Part shown: positions 35,210-43,963 of the stretch, piece by piece
Position numbering within the stretch: the stretch's first letter is position 1
How the letters are laid out: every line of letters starts with the position of its first letter
Assembly: GCA_944388245.1 (NCBI GenBank)
Contig: CALXIA010000007.1
Coordinates: forward strand, 1-64,000
DNA: 64,000 nucleotides
DNA from: an uncultured Gemmiger sp.
Lineage (GTDB): Bacteria; Bacillota; Clostridia; Oscillospirales; Ruminococcaceae
Direction: 5' to 3'
Translations under genes and position numbers: made by a program
Notes under the pieces: generated by a model
Databases searched by the model: none
Seen by the model: only the letters and a program-made list of their open reading frames with translations
Told to the model about the DNA's origin: nothing

Positions 35210-36130
35210 TTATTTTTGCAGTTTTTCGATGGATTCCACCAGATACTTCTGCCGCCGGAACACCAGGTCCACCAGCAAACTCAGGTACTTGATGACCAGG
35301 GTGAGCACCAGGAACACCCCGAAAAATCCCACCGTGAGCACGAACATGGTGGTGGTCCAGCCCTCGATGGGGCGGCCGGTGAGGGCCACCGCCAGGGTGT
35401 AGACCAGTTCGGCCAGGGTCAGCAGCAGCATCCCCACCGTGACCGCCAGGCTCAAGCGATACCCGGCGGCGGTGTAGAGGGCCAGGCTGTCGGCGGCCAG
35501 GTCCAGCCGGCCGCCCTCCTCGTCGGCCAGCTTGCCGGGGAAGGTCAGCGCCGCCACCCGCAGCCCGCTGGCGGCGTAGGCGGCCTTGCGGTAGGGCAGG
35601 TGCTCGCTGACCGCGTGCACCCGGTTGATGGCCCGGCGGCTGACCAGCCGGAAAGCGTCGGTGGTCAGCGGATAGGCCGACCGGCTGAACCGGTTGAACA
35701 CGCCGTAGAACAGCCGGCTGGCGGCCCGGGTCTTTTCCGGGCCCACCGTGACGATGTCGTTGCCCTCCAGCGCCTTTTCGTAGGCCCGCCAGATCAGCTG
35801 GGGGTCGTAGGGGGTCTGGAGGGTGTCGAACTCGTAGACGAAATCCCCGATGGCCGCGTCCAGCCCGGCGTTCATGCACAGTTCCCGGCCCTGGCGCAGG
35901 CTCATGTGCAGGATGGTCAGGGGCTTGTCCAGGGTGTCGGCGGCCCAGCGGCGCACCGCCTCGGCGGCGCCGTCGGCGCAGCGGTCGTCCACGCAGATGA
36001 TCTCGTACTGTCTGAAATGTTCCTCCAGCTGGCCGTGCAGCTTCTGCAGAAAGGGCACGGCCCGGTCGGCGCTGCCCTGGGGCAGATAGACCACCGCGCT
36101 GAGGAAGTTGCTCTCTTTATTCTTCGCCAT
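35210..36130 (-). CDS. GtrB-like GT2 polyprenyl-phosphate glycosyltransferase
   Basis: 306 aa. An N-terminal GT-A domain with ICVDDRCADG (Asp48, Asp49 binding the nucleotide) and FDTLQTPYDPQLI replacing the usual metal-binding DxD plus downstream loop. Two C-terminal spans (about 235-257 and 268-290) match GtrB/DPM-like enzymes that load a sugar onto polyprenyl phosphate on the cytoplasmic side. Overlaps the upstream FAD oxidoreductase gene by 14 bases. Likely donor-maker for the GT-C neighbour. Confidence 0.85.
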   Translation of the reverse strand: MAKNKESNFLSAVVYLPQGSADRAVPFLQKLHGQLEEHFRQYEIICVDDRCADGAAEAVRRWAADTLDKPLTILHMSLRQGRELCMNAGLDAAIGDFVYEFDTLQTPYDPQLIWRAYEKALEGNDIVTVGPEKTRAASRLFYGVFNRFSRSAYPLTTDAFRLVSRRAINRVHAVSEHLPYRKAAYAASGLRVAALTFPGKLADEEGGRLDLAADSLALYTAAGYRLSLAVTVGMLLLTLAELVYTLAVALTGRPIEGWTTTMFVLTVGFFGVFLVLTLVIKYLSLLVDLVFRRQKYLVESIEKLQK

Positions 36131-37244
36131 AGCGCAGCACCTCGTCCAAATCGTATACAGTGTTGATCTTGCCGCTGAGCACGCTCACGAACACCGGGTC
36201 GTCGGCGTACTGCCGGATGACCGTGGGGCGGGAGTCGTCGATCTCGCTGGCCTTCAGGATCGGCTTCATGCTGAACAGGCTGTGGGAGTAGGCAAAGCCG
36301 TATTCCTCCCGCAGGTACTTGCGGGCCAGCTGGCTCATCATGGGCCAGGCGCTCTTTGGCCGGGCGGGGCAGTCGTTGCAGTTGGCCAGGTCCCCCGGGC
36401 GGCAGCGCCCGCCGCTGCGCCCCTGGCAGGCAAAGGCGGACAGGGGATCGTAGCTGGTCACGTGGGGGGTGAAGGTGACGCTGGTCAGGCTGTGCAGCCC
36501 GGTGCGGCCGAAGGGCATCAGCGAGAAAAAGGGCCCGTCCATGACGGTGACGCCGGTGTTTTTCAGCCGCTCGTCCACGGTGCACAGGATCATCTCGCAC
36601 AGCTCGTACTTGATGGCAAAGGGCTCGAAACCCAGCATGGCGTGCAGTTCATTGACCCCCGCGTAGGCGGCGTTGAGCAGAAAGGGCGCCTCGGCGGTGA
36701 TCTCCCCCGCCCGCACCCGCCAGACGCTGCCCGCCCGCTCCACCGATTCCGGCTTGTGGGAATAGGCGACGGTCACATTGGGCAGGGCGGCCAGCTTTTC
36801 CAGGAAATACTTTTTCAGGATCTGGGCGTCGTAGGTGTACTCGGTGGTCAGGAAAGCCCCGTCGCACTGGCCGGGGTTGAAGTATTTGTCCGGAGACACG
36901 TCGTCGCAGCGGATGTGGGCGGCGGCGCAGAATTTGCGGAACTGTTCCGCGTCCGTCCAGGAGAAGTGGGCGCTGGTGGCGTAGACCTGGTCAAATTCGG
37001 TGTGCAGGCAGAAGCCGTAGTCCCGGCAAAAGCGGGCGAAATACCCGGCGCTCTTGATGGCGGTGGCGTAGCTGCGGGGGTAGTGGTAGCCCATGTGCAC
37101 CCGGGCCTGGTTGATATAGGTGGCCCGCATAAAGGGGCCGGGGTCCTTTTCCAGCACCAGCACCCGCTGGCCGCGCCCGCCGCACTGTTCGGCGGCGTAC
37201 AGGCCGTACAGTCCCGCGCCCACGATGATCTTATCCCAGGTCAT
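36117..37244 (-). CDS. FAD-dependent oxidoreductase with four-Cys motif
   Basis: 375 aa. N-terminal Rossmann motif IIVGAGLYGLYAAEQ and LEKDPGP as in DAO-family flavoproteins. It contains the block SLTSVTFTPH followed by Cys273, Cys281, Cys289 and Cys292 (C-X7-C-X7-C-X2-C), which could bind zinc or an Fe-S cluster. Related oxidoreductases occur in polysaccharide clusters, where they are assumed to act on sugars. It lies between two GT2 genes and overlaps the next by 14 bases. Substrate unknown. Confidence 0.8.
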   Translation of the reverse strand: MTWDKIIVGAGLYGLYAAEQCGGRGQRVLVLEKDPGPFMRATYINQARVHMGYHYPRSYATAIKSAGYFARFCRDYGFCLHTEFDQVYATSAHFSWTDAEQFRKFCAAAHIRCDDVSPDKYFNPGQCDGAFLTTEYTYDAQILKKYFLEKLAALPNVTVAYSHKPESVERAGSVWRVRAGEITAEAPFLLNAAYAGVNELHAMLGFEPFAIKYELCEMILCTVDERLKNTGVTVMDGPFFSLMPFGRTGLHSLTSVTFTPHVTSYDPLSAFACQGRSGGRCRPGDLANCNDCPARPKSAWPMMSQLARKYLREEYGFAYSHSLFSMKPILKASEIDDSRPTVIRQYADDPVFVSVLSGKINTVYDLDEVLRYGEE

Positions 37245-37270
37245 GCAAAGACCTCCCGTTCGGTTTCTTG

Positions 37271-38068
37271 TCAGGGATCGTATTTTCCCGCCAGGGCCGC
37301 CAGCAGCACCCCCATCAGGTTGGCGTTGCCCCGCATCCCCTTGATCTTGGTGGGGGTGGGCTCGGCCTTGGGATAGGCCCGCTCCACCGGCACCTCGCAG
37401 GCTTTGAGCCCCAGGCGGGTGGCCCGGATGCTCAGGTAGGCCAGCAGCTCATACCCGGCGAACACGTCCCGGAAAGGCTGCACCGCCGGATGGGTCAGAT
37501 AGGCCCGGCTGTAGGCCCGGTAGGCGTTGGTAGTGTCGGTAAACCAGTGCCGCGCCCCCAAACTGATCAGGGGGGCGTGGATGAACCGCACCGCAAGCCA
37601 GCGCACCGGCGGGGTGTTGACCGCCCGGCCGCCCTTGATGAACCGGCTGCCCTGCACCAGGTCGTAGCCCTCGTTCAGCTTTTCGATAAACAGGGGCACG
37701 CTCTCGATGCTGTCCTTATTATTGCCATCGATGGTCAGAACCCCCTTGTAGCCCCGCTGCAGCGCCTCCCACAGGCCCATGCGCAGCTGGGCGCCCTGGC
37801 GGCCCGGCCCGGTCTTGACCAGCAGGGTGTTCACCCGCCGGGCCATCAGCCCCGCCGGGTCCATGCTGCCGTCGGTGGAACCGCCGTCGCACAGGATAAT
37901 GTCGCACAGCTCCGGCACGCCGGCTTTGGCGGCCCGGTCCAGTTCGGCCAGGATGCGGCCGCCCTCGTTGATGATGGGGATGAGCAGGCAGTAGTCGCTG
38001 CGCTTTTCGGCAAACCGGGTGCGGGTGTAGTCCGGCACGCCGGGCAGGCCGGTGATGGTCTCGGTCAT
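37271..38068 (-). CDS. GT2-family glycosyltransferase
   Basis: 265 aa, soluble GT-A fold. IPIINEGGRILAEL, the nucleotide-binding CDGGSTDGS (Asp61) and TIDGNNKDSIES are visible; the DxD position reads DGN, a variation that may alter metal use. No C-terminal spans. It overlaps the sugar isomerase gene by four bases (ATGA). Probably adds or activates a sugar in the glycan encoded by the operon. Confidence 0.82.
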   Translation of the reverse strand: MTETITGLPGVPDYTRTRFAEKRSDYCLLIPIINEGGRILAELDRAAKAGVPELCDIILCDGGSTDGSMDPAGLMARRVNTLLVKTGPGRQGAQLRMGLWEALQRGYKGVLTIDGNNKDSIESVPLFIEKLNEGYDLVQGSRFIKGGRAVNTPPVRWLAVRFIHAPLISLGARHWFTDTTNAYRAYSRAYLTHPAVQPFRDVFAGYELLAYLSIRATRLGLKACEVPVERAYPKAEPTPTKIKGMRGNANLMGVLLAALAGKYDP

Positions 38069-38853
38069 GGGAACACCTCCGCCACGTATTCCAGGCTGCG
38101 GCGCAGCGCGTCCGGGTCGCCGGCCTTCATCTCCAGGGACACCCAGCCTTTCCAGCCCACCGCGCCCAGGGTCAGGGCCAGTTCCCTGTGCAGGCCACGG
38201 CGCTCGATGGGGGCCAGGCCCGGCTCGCTGATGTGCACGTGGCTCACGTACCGCATCTCGTTGGCGTAGTCGGAGGGGCGCTCGCCGTTGGCGATCATGG
38301 TGCCCACGTCCAGGTTCACCGCCAGGCCCGGGACCTCCAGCTTTTTCACCAGGTCCAGCGCCTGCCGGGTGGTGTTCAGGTAGTTGGTGTTATAAATAGG
38401 AGGATTGGGTTCCAGGGCGATCACCGCGCCCCGCCGGGCCGCCTCGGGGCCCAGACGGCGAAAAAAGTCCTCCGCCGTTTTCTCGTCCGCCCCCTCAGGC
38501 CGGTTGCGGTTGCGGGGGCAGCCGAACACCAGGTTGGGGCAGCGGCAGCTGCGGGCGAACTCCAGCGCCTCCAGGGTGTATTCCTCCAGCGCGGCGGCCT
38601 CGTCGGGCACAAAGATGTTGCCGGTCTGGCCGTACCAGATGCTCTGCATGCTGACCACCGAGAACCCGTACCGCTGGTGCATGACCCCGGCAAAGAGGGC
38701 CGCGCCGTTGCAGCAGGCGTAGGGCTCGGTGGGGAACAGCCGGGTGGGGGCGATCTCCAGCCCGGTGTAGCCCAGCTCCTGCATCCACTGCCAGACCGTC
38801 TCGTCCTGCGCCGCCGTCCATCCGATGTTGGAAGCCGCCCGTTTGAAGCCCAT
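38065..38853 (-). CDS. TIM-barrel sugar isomerase/epimerase (AP-endonuclease 2 family)
   Basis: 262 aa from the ATG at 38853. Matches the xylose-isomerase-like TIM barrel family: SNIGWTAAQ at the start, GLEIAPTRLFP in strand 2, ALEPNPPIYNTNYLNT with the metal-binding Glu, NLDVGTM with Asp, HISEPGL with His, and a final SLEMKAG Glu. These residues fit a divalent-metal sugar isomerase or epimerase. It is the first gene of the operon that has its promoter at 38.9 kb. Confidence 0.85.
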   Translation of the reverse strand: MGFKRAASNIGWTAAQDETVWQWMQELGYTGLEIAPTRLFPTEPYACCNGAALFAGVMHQRYGFSVVSMQSIWYGQTGNIFVPDEAAALEEYTLEALEFARSCRCPNLVFGCPRNRNRPEGADEKTAEDFFRRLGPEAARRGAVIALEPNPPIYNTNYLNTTRQALDLVKKLEVPGLAVNLDVGTMIANGERPSDYANEMRYVSHVHISEPGLAPIERRGLHRELALTLGAVGWKGWVSLEMKAGDPDALRRSLEYVAEVFP

Positions 38854-38900
38854 GCGCAAACGCTCCTTCCGCCCGGGCGCGCCGGGCACATAGTGATACA

Positions 38901-38935
38901 GTGTACATTATACACGGCACGGAATAAAAAAGCAA
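38901..38935 (-). promoter_or_regulatory. Promoter with GTGTA/TACAC palindrome
   Basis: On the minus strand TTGCTT (38930-38935), 17-base spacer, TATAAT (38907-38912). The -10 is embedded in GTGTACATTATACAC (38901-38915), an inverted repeat GTGTA-N5-TACAC that could be an operator. Confidence 0.75.
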
Positions 38936-38969
38936 TTTGCCCGGCCAAAGCGAGGATTTGCTAATCTGG

Positions 38970-39018
38970 GGGACCAGTCCCCCAGACCCCCATATGACGG
39001 GCCGGAATTTTCCGGCCC
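38970..39018. repeat. Two intergenic palindromes
   Basis: GGGGGAC-CA-GTCCCCC (about 38970-38985) and GGGCCGGAA-TT-TTCCGGCCC (38999-39018). They lie between the terminator of one glycan operon and the promoter of the next and probably form further stems insulating the two. Confidence 0.6.
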
Positions 39019-39034
39019 TGGGAATTTTTACTGA

Positions 39035-39069
39035 TAAAACACCGCCGCCCCGGCAGCGGGACGGCGGTT
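39035..39069 (-). terminator. Terminator of the nonulosonate operon
   Basis: On the minus strand an 11-bp stem with one G-T pair (39041-39051 with 39058-39068) followed by GTTTTAT. It is the first convincing terminator after the legB promoter. Confidence 0.75.
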
Positions 39070-39075
39070 CTTTGT

Positions 39076-39996
39076 TCAGTTCCAGTTTTTCAGAAAATCA
39101 CAGACGTCGGCCAGGCACTCGTCCTCGGTGCACAGGTACTCCCCCGCCCCGCCCAGCAGCGCGGCATGGCGGGTGCGCAGGTCGTAGTCAAAGGGGGCGC
39201 CGGGCAGGTGGTTCTCAAACCGCTTGCCGCAAAAGGCTTCGTAGACCCGGGCGGCGCTCAAGGGCGGGGTGGCCAGGTGCAGCAGACGCAGATCCGTGTC
39301 CAGGGCCGTTTGGATATCGCGCCACAGCCGGGCCAGGTTGTAGAACTGGTAGACCGATCGGCTGTCGGTAAAGGCCAGGGCGTTGAAGGGCGCCCGCTCA
39401 AACCAGGCCCGCAGCGCGGCCGGGTCGGCTTTGCCGCTCAGCTTATAGAAGCCGTTGTGCGCGTCCTCGTAGCCGACGCGCACCAGTTCGCTCTCCGCGG
39501 CCAGCTGCTGATACTTGTCCGGGCGCAGCAGGGCGGGGGTGATGGTGTGCAGGTCGTAGAGGAAATTCTTCTTGAGCCCCTTACCGTAGAGGGCGGGCAG
39601 CCGCACGATCAGCGCGTCCGGCCAGTCCTGGCGCACCCAGCGTTCCAGCTGCAGCCGGTTGGCGCCGTAGGGGGCCAGCCCCTCGGGGGCGGGCTCATCG
39701 GCCTCGGTCTTGCCCCGGCTGTCCGCATAGACGCAGACCGAGGAGATCAGCACCACCTTTTTCGGGGCCAGGCGGCGCAGGTTGTCCCGGGCGGCGGCCA
39801 TCACCGCCAGGTCGGCGGCGGGGTCGGCGTTGGCCAGGTACATGGCGGCGGGCACCCCGGCGTAGACCACCAGGCCGTTGGCCCGGCCGAAGCCCTGCTG
39901 CACGTTGGTGGAGTGGTAGGCCGCGTCAAAGGGGTGGGCGGCCAGCAGGTTGCCCCCCACAAAGCCGGTGCTGCCCACCAGGACGGTATCGGGCAT
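39076..39996 (-). CDS. NAD-dependent epimerase/dehydratase family protein
   Basis: 306 aa from the ATG at 39996. Extended SDR fold: N-terminal VGSTGFVGGNLLA binds NAD(P), VLISSVCVYADS supplies the Ser, and APYGANRLQLE the Tyr with Arg replacing the usual Lys of YxxxK. That change may mean weak or altered catalysis. It is the last gene of the 17-kb operon, so it probably tailors a sugar of the same glycan. Confidence 0.8.
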   Translation of the reverse strand: MPDTVLVGSTGFVGGNLLAAHPFDAAYHSTNVQQGFGRANGLVVYAGVPAAMYLANADPAADLAVMAAARDNLRRLAPKKVVLISSVCVYADSRGKTEADEPAPEGLAPYGANRLQLERWVRQDWPDALIVRLPALYGKGLKKNFLYDLHTITPALLRPDKYQQLAAESELVRVGYEDAHNGFYKLSGKADPAALRAWFERAPFNALAFTDSRSVYQFYNLARLWRDIQTALDTDLRLLHLATPPLSAARVYEAFCGKRFENHLPGAPFDYDLRTRHAALLGGAGEYLCTEDECLADVCDFLKNWN

Positions 39997-40013
39997 GGAA
40001 CGTTCCCTCCTTG

Positions 40014-40457
40014 TCATTCCGAACGGCGGTGGCGGCGGGGCAGCGGGATGCTGAGCACAAAGGCGATGCCCAGCGCCATGGCCACCGCGATCTTGAAAGC
40101 CTCCGCGCCTTTTTGCACAAACAGCGCGTTTTCGCCCCGGATGAAGTAATAGGCGGTGTAGTAGATGGCCGCGCCGGGCACCAGCGGGAAGATGCCGCTG
40201 AACAGAAACACCGTGATGGGCATGCGCAGCCCCACGGCGAACGCCCGGCAGAGCACGGTGAGCGGCAGCACCGCCACCAGGCTGGCGGTGACCGAGCTGG
40301 CCCCCGCGGCGGTGAGCAGGCAGTAGACCAGCCAGCCCGCGCCGCCGGTGAGGGCGCAGGCCCACCAGGAGCGGCGGGGCGCATGGAACAGGATGGCAAA
40401 GGCCCAGGTGCCCCCGGCCGAGATCAGCAGCTGACGCAGCAGTTCGGGCAAACTCAC
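40014..40457 (-). CDS. ThrE-type exporter, C-terminal half (DUF3815)
   Basis: 147 aa from a GTG at 40457 overlapping the upstream stop (GTGA). Five membrane spans with PITVFLFSGIFPLVPGAAIYY, the hallmark of the DUF3815/ThrE_2 half of threonine/serine exporters. Functions with the preceding DUF1212 protein. Confidence 0.88.
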   Translation of the reverse strand: MSLPELLRQLLISAGGTWAFAILFHAPRRSWWACALTGGAGWLVYCLLTAAGASSVTASLVAVLPLTVLCRAFAVGLRMPITVFLFSGIFPLVPGAAIYYTAYYFIRGENALFVQKGAEAFKIAVAMALGIAFVLSIPLPRRHRRSE

Positions 40458-41251
40458 GCAAACACCACCCCCAGCAGATTGCCGGCCCCCACCAGCACAA
40501 GGCCCACCCCGCAGGCGATGGAGCCCGCGATGAGCAGCGCGTCGATCAGGCGGATGGTGCCGGACAGATAATCCCCGTTGATAAAGTCCCGGATGGACAT
40601 GGTCAGGGCGATGCCGGGGGTCAGGGGCATCAGGCAGCCGATGATGACCTGGTCCATCCCCCGGCAGGGCAGGACCACCGCCAGGGCGGCCACCAGCCCG
40701 GCGCCCACCAGCTTGGTGAAGATCTTGTTCAGCCCCAGCCGGGCCGCCCCGAACAGAAACAGCTGCAGCACCGCCCCGATCAGCAGCGCCCAGCCCACGT
40801 CCACCCACAGCCCGCCGAACAGCATGGCGAAGCAGGCCGACCCGGCGGCGCAGGCGGCCACCTGGCCCCAGGCGGGGGTGGGCGGCAGGGCGGCGATGGC
40901 GTCCAGCCGGGCGATGGCCTCGGCCAGCGGCACCTGCCCGGCGGCGATCCGGCGGGACAGTGCGTTGATCTCGGTCACCCGGCCCAGATGGGTGGTGGCC
41001 TCGGGCACGTAGGCCACCCGGGTGCGCTGGCCCTCCATCGAGCAGTACAGCCCGTTGGTAAGCACGTAGATGTTCACATCCTGCCCGCCGTAGCTGCGGG
41101 CGATGATGTCCATGGTCTGCTGCACCCGGAATACCTCGGCCCCGTTCTCCAGCAGCAGTTTGCCCGCCCGCATCACCAGATTCATCAGTTCCTCCCCGGC
41201 GGCGGGCGGCGGGGTGGCCTGCCGCCGGGCGTCCATCGGCGCGGCGCTCAC
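40454..41251 (-). CDS. ThrE-type exporter, N-terminal half (DUF1212)
   Basis: 265 aa from a GTG at 41251 that overlaps the legF-like stop by four bases; an ATG at 41236 is the alternative. The soluble N-terminal part has the ThrE signature GKLLLENGAEVFRVQQTM and YVLTNGLYCSM; five spans follow with CLMPLTPGIALTMSIRDF. Together with DUF3815 it makes a split threonine/serine exporter. Its place inside a sugar operon, coupled by overlaps to legF, is unexpected. Confidence 0.88.
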   Translation of the reverse strand: MSAAPMDARRQATPPPAAGEELMNLVMRAGKLLLENGAEVFRVQQTMDIIARSYGGQDVNIYVLTNGLYCSMEGQRTRVAYVPEATTHLGRVTEINALSRRIAAGQVPLAEAIARLDAIAALPPTPAWGQVAACAAGSACFAMLFGGLWVDVGWALLIGAVLQLFLFGAARLGLNKIFTKLVGAGLVAALAVVLPCRGMDQVIIGCLMPLTPGIALTMSIRDFINGDYLSGTIRLIDALLIAGSIACGVGLVLVGAGNLLGVVFA

Positions 41252-42012
41252 CGGCGGATGTTCTCCCGCACGGCGGCGAATTCCGGCAGGGTGTCGTACA
41301 GATGGCGGGCGATGACCTCCATGAGCACGAAATCCTCCTCGCTGTCGATGTCCAGCACGCCGGTGTCCTTCATCAAAGAGGCGCCGATCTTGCCGTCCCA
41401 CAGGATGCCGGTGGTATTGTTTGCCAGAAAATCCCGGTTGAACACGTAGATGCTGGCGTTCACGTCATAGAACACCGGGGCCTGCTGGCGGGCGGTGTAG
41501 GTGGCGTTGTCGATGCCCTTCTCCACATGGTCGCCGCAGTCCCGCACCATGTTGAAGCAGGGGTTGCGGCGGCTGTGGGTGACGCTGAACACCAGGTCCA
41601 GGTCCGGCCGGCCGGCCTTCAGCCGGTAGGCGTTCTCCACGTCCTTCGCGGTGCGCAGCGGGCTGGTGATGTCCAGGTCCATGACAAAATCGTAGGCCCC
41701 GCCCCGGGCCTGCTCCATCCGGGCCAGGCTGTCCTGAAAGACCGCCATCTTGGGCACCGTGTCCCCGCCCAGGGCCTCGCCCCGGGGCAGGTAGACCACC
41801 TCCGGGTACCTGTCCGCCACCAGGCGGGCCAGGTCCTCGCTGTCGGTGTTCAGGCAGATGTCCGCCTGGACCTGGGGGTTCGCGGCCAGGAACATGCCGG
41901 CCGCGCTCAGGGTGTAATAGACCAGCGGCAGGCCGCAGAAGGTTTTCAGGTTCTTGTTCTTGAACCCCTTGCTGCCGGCCCGGCCGCAGATGGTGATGAG
42001 AAGTTTTTCCAT
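41248..42012 (-). CDS. legF: CMP-nonulosonate cytidylyltransferase (NeuA/LegF family)
   Basis: 254 aa from the ATG at 42012. Activates a nonulosonic acid (sialic, legionaminic or relative) as its CMP-sugar. The N-terminal CTP-binding motif is ITICGRAGSKGFKNKNL, corresponding to IPARGGSKGIPxKN of NeuA, with Cys-Gly-Arg-Ala in place of Ala-Arg-Gly-Gly. QxDxT appears as DLDITSPLRTAKDVE. The neighbouring legG, legI, ptmE-like, legC and legB genes point to legionaminic acid or a close derivative rather than sialic acid. Confidence 0.88.
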   Translation of the reverse strand: MEKLLITICGRAGSKGFKNKNLKTFCGLPLVYYTLSAAGMFLAANPQVQADICLNTDSEDLARLVADRYPEVVYLPRGEALGGDTVPKMAVFQDSLARMEQARGGAYDFVMDLDITSPLRTAKDVENAYRLKAGRPDLDLVFSVTHSRRNPCFNMVRDCGDHVEKGIDNATYTARQQAPVFYDVNASIYVFNRDFLANNTTGILWDGKIGASLMKDTGVLDIDSEEDFVLMEVIARHLYDTLPEFAAVRENIRR

Positions 42013-42033
42013 ACCGATTCCTCCCAAAAGGTC

Positions 42034-42972
42034 TTACGCCTTGCCTAGTGTGAGCCGCAGCACCTGCCGCGCGGTGGCCGGGGTGTTGCAGCTGGGCCCC
42101 GCGCCGGTGAGGGCGTAGGTAAGAAAATAGTCCATCTCCCGCAGATACCGCTCGTTGACCGGCTCCTCGTACCGCTCCACCGTGCCGTCGGCCAGAGTCA
42201 GGGTGCCCGCGCCGAAATCGGCGGTGACGGTGCCCTCTTTACAGAACAGCTCGATGGACCGGCGGTAGGTGCGTCCGAAGTAGTCCAGATGCACCTCCGC
42301 CAGCAGGGTGGGATACCGGGCGATGTAGACCGACAGATCGTCCGAGTCGATCTCCAGGTCCGAGTAGGTGCCCCGCAGGTTGTAGCTCTCCAGCGGCATG
42401 CCGAACAGCTCCACCAGGTAATCCCACTCGTGGATCAGGTCGATGGTCACCCCGCCGCCCATCTCCCGGTGGGCGGAGTAGACGGTGCGGTAGTCCACCC
42501 CGGGCCGCCAGTCCGGCAGGTAGGAGGAGCAGATCACCCGCGCCGAGTAGGGCCGCAGGCCGGGCAGCTTTTTCTTCAGCGCCAGCATGGCGCCGCACCA
42601 GCGCATGGGGGCGGCCACGTAGGCCTTCTGGCCCTGGTCGTCGGCCAGGCCCAGGGCGGCCAGGTCGGTGTCCGGGTCGTCAAAGATGGGTTTTTCGATG
42701 AAAAAGGCCCCCGCCCGGCCCCGCAGCGCCGCCAGGGTGTCCCGGTGCATACTGGTGGGGTTGGTGATGAAGATGGCGTCGTACCGGGGCGGCAGGTCCT
42801 CCACCCGGGTGTACTGGGCCCGCAGCCGTTCGGCCGCGCCCTCCCGCAGCGGACGGGCGCCGCTGCGCAGCGCGTCGGCGTGTACCGGGATGCCCCGCCG
42901 CCCGGCGACGGTATGCAGGTTGTTCAGGTGCCGGGTGCCGATGGACCCCAGCCCCACAAAAAGCACGTCCAT
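42034..42972 (-). CDS. Gfo/Idh/MocA oxidoreductase 1
   Basis: 312 aa. N-terminal Rossmann motif VLFVGLGSIGTRHLNNL, NADH-linked; FIEKPIFDD is the EKP motif with the catalytic lysine, and GGGVTIDLIHEWDYL carries the usual Asp/His. It would oxidise, reduce or dehydrate a (nucleotide-)sugar. Two such genes in tandem sit between legF and legG. Confidence 0.88.
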   Translation of the reverse strand: MDVLFVGLGSIGTRHLNNLHTVAGRRGIPVHADALRSGARPLREGAAERLRAQYTRVEDLPPRYDAIFITNPTSMHRDTLAALRGRAGAFFIEKPIFDDPDTDLAALGLADDQGQKAYVAAPMRWCGAMLALKKKLPGLRPYSARVICSSYLPDWRPGVDYRTVYSAHREMGGGVTIDLIHEWDYLVELFGMPLESYNLRGTYSDLEIDSDDLSVYIARYPTLLAEVHLDYFGRTYRRSIELFCKEGTVTADFGAGTLTLADGTVERYEEPVNERYLREMDYFLTYALTGAGPSCNTPATARQVLRLTLGKA

Positions 42973-42985
42973 GGTCCTTCCTCCT

Positions 42986-43963
42986 CTAGGCCCGCTCGAT
43001 GGCCTCGATCAGCCGGATGGTCTCCTTGTCCTGTTCAAAGCTGTAGCGGGGCGGCTCGGCGCCGGCCAGCACCCCCAGGAAGTTGGCCAGTTCGTCCACG
43101 TAGGCGTTCTCCACGATGTTGTCCGAGTAGCGGGGGTCCTGCTCCACCTGGGCGTAGGTGTTCACCGGCCGCTTCTCGCCGCTTTGCCTGTCGAACTCGT
43201 AGAGGGAGCGGGGGTTGCCCTCCCAGAACAGGTGCAGCCCCTCCCCGAAACACTCGAAGTTGCGCACCGCCTTGGGGCTGACCACGTCCACCGCCAGCAT
43301 CCCCTTGACCCCGTTTTCGTGGCGCAGGGTCACAAAGACGCTGTCCGGGTAGGCGATCTCCAGATCGCTGATCCTGTCCTTCATGGCGGTGAAACCGGTC
43401 ACCGGGCCGAAGGCGTCCAGCAGCCAGGGCAGGTCGATGCCGAAGATCTCCCGCACCCCGCCGGTGCGCGCGTCCCCCACAAAGAAGTTTTTGTAGTTCT
43501 CCCAGGGGTGCCAGTCGGGCAGGTACTGGCCGATGTGGTAGATGTAGTTCACCGGCCGGCCGAACTCCTGCACCCGCCGCTTGATGTACTGGGTCTCCCC
43601 CCGGTAGAGCATGGTGCTGGACAAAAACAGCGGCACGCCCTTTTCCTTTGCCTTGCGGATGTTTTCGTCGTAGCCGTCGTCCACCAGGTTCAGCTCGGTG
43701 AAGACCGGCAGCTTTGCGTCCAGCAGTTGGCCGATGATGGCCGCGTGGCTCAAAGGCGCGGTGCAGACCAGCGCCCCGTCAAAGCCGCCCGCGGCCAGGG
43801 CCGCGCCCAGGCTCTCATAGGCGGTGATGCCCAAAGCCCGGGCTTCCTCCCGGCGGCCGGGGGCGGAATCCACCCCGGCGATCTCCACCTCCGGCACCAG
43901 GCCCCGCAGCAGCCGGGCGCGGCGCTTGCCCATGCTGCCCAGGCCCACGATCAACAGTTTCAT
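42986..43963 (-). CDS. Gfo/Idh/MocA oxidoreductase 2
   Basis: 325 aa. Same fold as the previous gene (LLIVGLGSMGKRRARLLRG), but only distantly similar to it. The EKP motif reads FTELNLVDDGYD, lacking the catalytic lysine, so this protein is either catalytically altered or a structural partner of oxidoreductase 1. Its start overlaps the legG stop by four bases (ATGA). Confidence 0.85.
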   Translation of the reverse strand: MKLLIVGLGSMGKRRARLLRGLVPEVEIAGVDSAPGRREEARALGITAYESLGAALAAGGFDGALVCTAPLSHAAIIGQLLDAKLPVFTELNLVDDGYDENIRKAKEKGVPLFLSSTMLYRGETQYIKRRVQEFGRPVNYIYHIGQYLPDWHPWENYKNFFVGDARTGGVREIFGIDLPWLLDAFGPVTGFTAMKDRISDLEIAYPDSVFVTLRHENGVKGMLAVDVVSPKAVRNFECFGEGLHLFWEGNPRSLYEFDRQSGEKRPVNTYAQVEQDPRYSDNIVENAYVDELANFLGVLAGAEPPRYSFEQDKETIRLIEAIERA

